From Methanoflorens sp963701995 (GTDB taxonomy: Archaea > Halobacteriota > Bog-38 > Methanoflorentales > Methanoflorentaceae): DNA of 64,000 bases. Position 1 is the stretch's first letter; each line of letters begins with the position of its first letter. A program made the translations under genes and the position numbers. Positions 60,806 to 64,000 of the stretch are shown here, piece after piece. Location of the stretch: the NCBI GenBank assembly GCA_963701995.1, contig OY969693.1, forward strand, positions 496,001-560,000, given 5' to 3'. A model generated the notes under the pieces. That model did no database searches, was not told where the DNA came from, and saw only the letters and a program-made list of their open reading frames with translations.

Positions 60806-62035
60806 TTGGAAGGACTTTTTGACAACCTTTTAGAAAGCAAACCTGTTTTCAAAGATAAGGAAGTGTTGAGGCCATCCTATACGCCGAGCTATCTGCCTCA
60901 TAGGCGCGATCAACTCAACTCGATTGCTGTTATTTTAGTCGTCGCGCTTAGAGGAGAGACCCCCTCGAATATTCTTGTGTACGGCAAAACCGGTACAGGG
61001 AAAACGGCGTGCGCCAAATATGTAGGCAGAGAATTGATGGAAGTCGGCGCATCACGAGGAGTTCCGTGTAACGTTGCGTACATAAATTGCGAAGTGGTCG
61101 ATACTCAGTACCGTGTCCTTGCGTATTTGGCTCGCCAGTTCAACAAAGATGTACCGATGACGGGGTGGCCAACAGATCAAGTCTATTCAGAGTTTATTGA
61201 AGCACTCAACTCTCAAGGCGGGAGCGTCATAATAATTCTTGACGAGCTTGACAAGCTGGTCCGAAAAAGCGGCGACGATGTGCTTTACAATTTGTCGCGA
61301 ATTAACCTCGAGCTTACCGACACCCGGGTAAGTCTCATCGGAATTTCCAACGACTTGAAGTTTACAGAATATCTTGATCCTCGGGTCAGGAGCTCACTAG
61401 CAGAAGAAGAGATAATATTTCCACCTTATGACGCCAATCAACTGCGAGACATCCTCGAAGAACGAGCACGTTTAGCCTTTAAGGAACACGCGTTGCACCA
61501 CGAAGTCATTCCACTCTGTGCAGCCCTGGCCGCTCAGGAGCATGGGGATGCCAGACGCGCGCTCGATCTGCTGAGAGTATCAGGAGAATTCGCCGAGCGC
61601 GTGAATGCCGACAGCGTCAAGGAGGAGCACGTTCGGACCGCTCAGATGCGAATAGAACTCAACCGAGTCGCAGAGGTTATTCGCACCCTCCCTACCCAAG
61701 CGAAGCTGGTGCTGTATAGCATAATTACACTTCATCAAAACGGAGCGCGAAGCGCAACGACCGGCGAGGTAAACCGAGTGTATGAAACACTTTGCAGACA
61801 AATAGACCTCGACGTGTTGACTAAAAGGCGAATCACCGATTTAATAATGGAGCTGGATTTGCTCGGAATAATCAGCACAAAAATTGTCAGCAAAGGGAGA
61901 TACGGCAGAACAAAGGAAATATCGCTCTCGGTTCCCCTAGACGAAACGTTTCGGGTTTTGTTAGAAGATTATCGGCTGGAAGCTTTAGACGGAACGCGAT
62001 TTACACGAAGATCAGTCAAGGAAAGCTTATTCTGA
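60806..62035 (+). CDS. cdc6: Orc1/Cdc6 origin-binding replication initiator
   Basis: 409 residues from TTG 60806, with GGAGG at 60793. AAA+ ATPase: Walker A VYGKTGTGKTAC, Walker B IIILDELDKL, sensor 1 SLIGISNDL, sensor 2 GDARRALDLLR. The C-terminal winged helix follows (KLVLYSIITLHQ to ISTKIVSKGRYGRTKEISL). It binds ORB sites and loads MCM. Confidence 0.95.
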   Translation: MEGLFDNLLESKPVFKDKEVLRPSYTPSYLPHRRDQLNSIAVILVVALRGETPSNILVYGKTGTGKTACAKYVGRELMEVGASRGVPCNVAYINCEVVDTQYRVLAYLARQFNKDVPMTGWPTDQVYSEFIEALNSQGGSVIIILDELDKLVRKSGDDVLYNLSRINLELTDTRVSLIGISNDLKFTEYLDPRVRSSLAEEEIIFPPYDANQLRDILEERARLAFKEHALHHEVIPLCAALAAQEHGDARRALDLLRVSGEFAERVNADSVKEEHVRTAQMRIELNRVAEVIRTLPTQAKLVLYSIITLHQNGARSATTGEVNRVYETLCRQIDLDVLTKRRITDLIMELDLLGIISTKIVSKGRYGRTKEISLSVPLDETFRVLLEDYRLEALDGTRFTRRSVKESLF

Positions 62036-62217
62036 CCTTCTTGATAACTGGGGTTGAGCTGAGAACACGCTCGCGGCGACCAAAACAAACGCGCTCGCTT
62101 CGTTGTTCTGTAAGTGTCGTTTCCTCCACCACAACACTTTTAAATTCTAAACATACGACAGTAGTAAACGCTCGCCCCAGGCAACTGATCGATCAAACGT
62201 TCTGATCATTCAGCGAT

Positions 62218-63324
62218 GTGATTCAAGTGGCCGATTTCAACAGTGAAAATCGATTTTTTCAAAACATCTACGACGATGACTCCGTCGTATGGATGGGGCA
62301 AAATACCAACCATTTTCCTACTCCACAAGCGATCAAGCAGGCTATGGTGAATGCCATCGACAAAGAGGAATACCACAAATACCCGCCACCGTATGGACTT
62401 GAGGAGTTACGGGCCCTCATACTTCAAGACTTGAATTTGAGCTCACCCCACGAAGTCCACGTGACGGAGGGCGGTACAGAGTCGCTTTACCAGGTGACAC
62501 GCACCCTGTTGCAGCCCGGTGACGTCATGATTTCGACAGATCCAGGCTACTATGTCATTCATAAGTTTGCCGAACTATGCGGAGCCAAAGTTCTTGACCT
62601 ACCGATCTACTCAGCAGATACTAACTACAAATTGACGCCGGACATGGTAAATGAGGCGATGAGCAAGCGAACTAAAATGCTGACTCTCGTTGACCCTTTG
62701 AACCCCCTGGGCGTAACCTACACGGCAAAGGACGTCAAGGCGTTTTGTGAAATCGCTCAAGACGCAGGCGTTTATTTGTTGAATGACGTGACCTACCGAG
62801 ACGTGGCAAAACTCCATACTCTTGCCGCCGACTTTTATCCTGAAGGAACGATAACCATCTACAGTTTTTCAAAAAACTGCGGTTTGGCAGGATTACGGCT
62901 GGGCGCTCACATCGCAACAAACGAGCTTATAGAGCGAATGGCCCGTTACAAGATAAATGACCTCGGGACCTCAATTGTTAGTCAAATTGCAGGAATTGCA
63001 GCCCTCAAAACCAAACTCGGCTGGCTCCCGAAGGTAGTTGAGACTATCATGGGCAATCAAGCCATTATAAAAGATGCTGTCGATAAAATACGAGGCGCCT
63101 ATCTCCCCGTTTATCCGTCACAGGGAAGCATGTTCGTTATTGATATCTCAGGCACAGGCAAGACTCCTGAAACCATCGCGGACACGATGCTGAAACGCGG
63201 TTTTTTCATTAGAGCAGCCGAGTACACCACGCGAAGATTTGCCGACAAGTATGTACGTGTAAGCTTTGCTATCCCTAAGGCGCACGTTGAGCGATTCGTT
63301 ATCGAGTTTTCGAGCATTTTTTAG
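62218..63324 (+). CDS. PLP-dependent class I/II aminotransferase
   Basis: 368 residues from GTG 62218. The PLP lysine is in TIYSFSKNCGLAGLRLG; EGGTESLYQVTRTLLQPGD and DPLNPLGVTYTAKDV are fold-type I features. It resembles histidinol-phosphate or aspartate-like aminotransferases, but the substrate is not certain. It ends two bases before the tmk start. Confidence 0.88.
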   Translation: MIQVADFNSENRFFQNIYDDDSVVWMGQNTNHFPTPQAIKQAMVNAIDKEEYHKYPPPYGLEELRALILQDLNLSSPHEVHVTEGGTESLYQVTRTLLQPGDVMISTDPGYYVIHKFAELCGAKVLDLPIYSADTNYKLTPDMVNEAMSKRTKMLTLVDPLNPLGVTYTAKDVKAFCEIAQDAGVYLLNDVTYRDVAKLHTLAADFYPEGTITIYSFSKNCGLAGLRLGAHIATNELIERMARYKINDLGTSIVSQIAGIAALKTKLGWLPKVVETIMGNQAIIKDAVDKIRGAYLPVYPSQGSMFVIDISGTGKTPETIADTMLKRGFFIRAAEYTTRRFADKYVRVSFAIPKAHVERFVIEFSSIF

Positions 63325-63325
63325 C

Positions 63326-63970
63326 ATGAAGCACGGCCTGAACCGCGGAATTCTGGTGGCAATTGAGGGAATAGATGGCGTGGGAAAAACAACGCAGTCC
63401 ATCAGACTAGTAGAGAGATTAAAAGCCCTTGGGTTCAACGCCGTTCGCTTTTTCGAGCCGACTAATGAAACTCCAGAGGCACAACAGATACGTCGGACGC
63501 TTGAGCACAGCTCCCCCAAAAAACCCAGCGACCTAGTCGACCTTTTTCTGGCCGATCGAAGGCACGATGTGGTGGCGCACATAATGCCCGCGCTACTAGA
63601 AAAGAAGATCGTCATAATGGACAGATATTTCTTGTCTACCGCAGCATATCAGTCAGACAGCAGACCGTGGCAAGAGATACTAGAGATGAATCGAGAATTC
63701 GCGCCGGAGCCGGACATTAATTTCATTATCAACTGGCCTGCAGATATAGCCATGACCCTTATTGAAAAACGCGATAATGGATTGACTACTTTTGAGAACG
63801 AAACTGCCCTAATCAACGCACGGGGGCGGTATCTCGAGATGGCACGAGAGGATTCTGGGAACTATGTCGTCGTTGAAAAGATAGCTGATGAAGAGGATGT
63901 GTGCGACGAGATCTTAGATACCCTCCTTAAGTACCTCTATAAAAATAGGCTCGTTCAATACGACGTTTGA
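63326..63970 (+). CDS. tmk: Thymidylate kinase
   Basis: 214 residues from ATG 63326. P-loop AIEGIDGVGKTTQSIRL, DRYFLSTAAYQS holding the DR(Y/H) motif, and a LID-like segment near EKRDNGLTTFENE. It phosphorylates dTMP. The DNA continues only 30 bases past it; likely co-transcribed with the aminotransferase gene. Confidence 0.93.
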   Translation: MKHGLNRGILVAIEGIDGVGKTTQSIRLVERLKALGFNAVRFFEPTNETPEAQQIRRTLEHSSPKKPSDLVDLFLADRRHDVVAHIMPALLEKKIVIMDRYFLSTAAYQSDSRPWQEILEMNREFAPEPDINFIINWPADIAMTLIEKRDNGLTTFENETALINARGRYLEMAREDSGNYVVVEKIADEEDVCDEILDTLLKYLYKNRLVQYDV

Positions 63971-64000
63971 GTCGCCCGCGTGCGTCACGCTTAAAAAAAA

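Noticed and set aside
1..64000. CRISPR array
   Set aside because: No set of regularly spaced direct repeats with unique spacers was seen; the repeats present are two-copy or minisatellite.

Overview
The window looks like chromosomal DNA of a methanogen-related (Halobacteriota-type) archaeon. Evidence: an Orc1/Cdc6 gene sits beside an AT-rich origin with ORB-like boxes; there is a complete oxygen-independent cobalamin pathway with CbiMNQO-type metal uptake; 6-phospho-3-hexuloisomerase, DUF1786 and DUF2148 proteins are present; a surface protein carries a PGF-CTERM-like tail; and an SSV-type integrase abuts a tRNA-Val gene. Linked Ku and split LigD genes recall Methanocella, but lineage cannot be fixed from this sequence alone.

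Layout. 1-6.3 kb: a broken type I restriction gene running off the left edge, an SDR oxidoreductase, a DUF2148 protein, a DUF1801 protein, a radical SAM/SPASM enzyme and a molybdopterin-binding lipoprotein. 6.4-15.4 kb: an accessory region ending at tRNA-Val. One full integrase gene lies directly after the tRNA, and five detached copies of just its 3' end (all minus strand) are spaced through the region. Between them lie small cargo blocks: a RipA-like membrane protein, a TIR protein coupled to a coiled-coil protein, a GAP-family transporter, small membrane proteins, a PNPOx-like protein, an acetyltransferase and a small alpha/beta protein. 15.5-23.4 kb: aspartate-semialdehyde dehydrogenase and small conserved genes, zinc-ribbon and RDD proteins, a carboxyl methyltransferase-like gene, then an arsenic operon (arsC, AbrB-type regulator, arsM, decayed ACR3) and a flavodoxin. 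23.5-26.6 kb: a Ku / ligase / phosphoesterase-polymerase NHEJ operon. 26.6-35.6 kb: membrane and secreted proteins with PLL-type propeller repeats, an HtrA protease and a bacterial-type DNA polymerase I with a degenerate exonuclease domain.

36-55 kb is a cobalt/nickel/cobalamin region: a salvage amidohydrolase (cbiZ), a cobalt ECF transporter (cbiMNQO, minus), the corrin operon cbiA-T-L-F-G-H-C-D-E and cbiP (plus), a second ECF transporter with NikR and a histidine-rich ATPase tail (probably nickel). Both transporter blocks are bounded on the left by a cbiZ 3' end and on the right by the same 3'-flanking repeat of a NosD-like gene, which suggests an old duplication or a cassette exchange. 55-64 kb: NosD-like surface protein, a glycosidase-like protein, hxlB, a MoaB-type protein, DUF1786, the probable replication origin, orc1/cdc6, an aminotransferase and thymidylate kinase.

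Several otherwise well-conserved genes carry single breaks that a one- or two-base change in a short homopolymer would repair (hsdR, RipA-like, GAP, zinc-ribbon, cbiC, nikN, glycosidase-like). Sequencing error is therefore a live alternative to real inactivation. No CRISPR array, rRNA or intact insertion sequence was seen.
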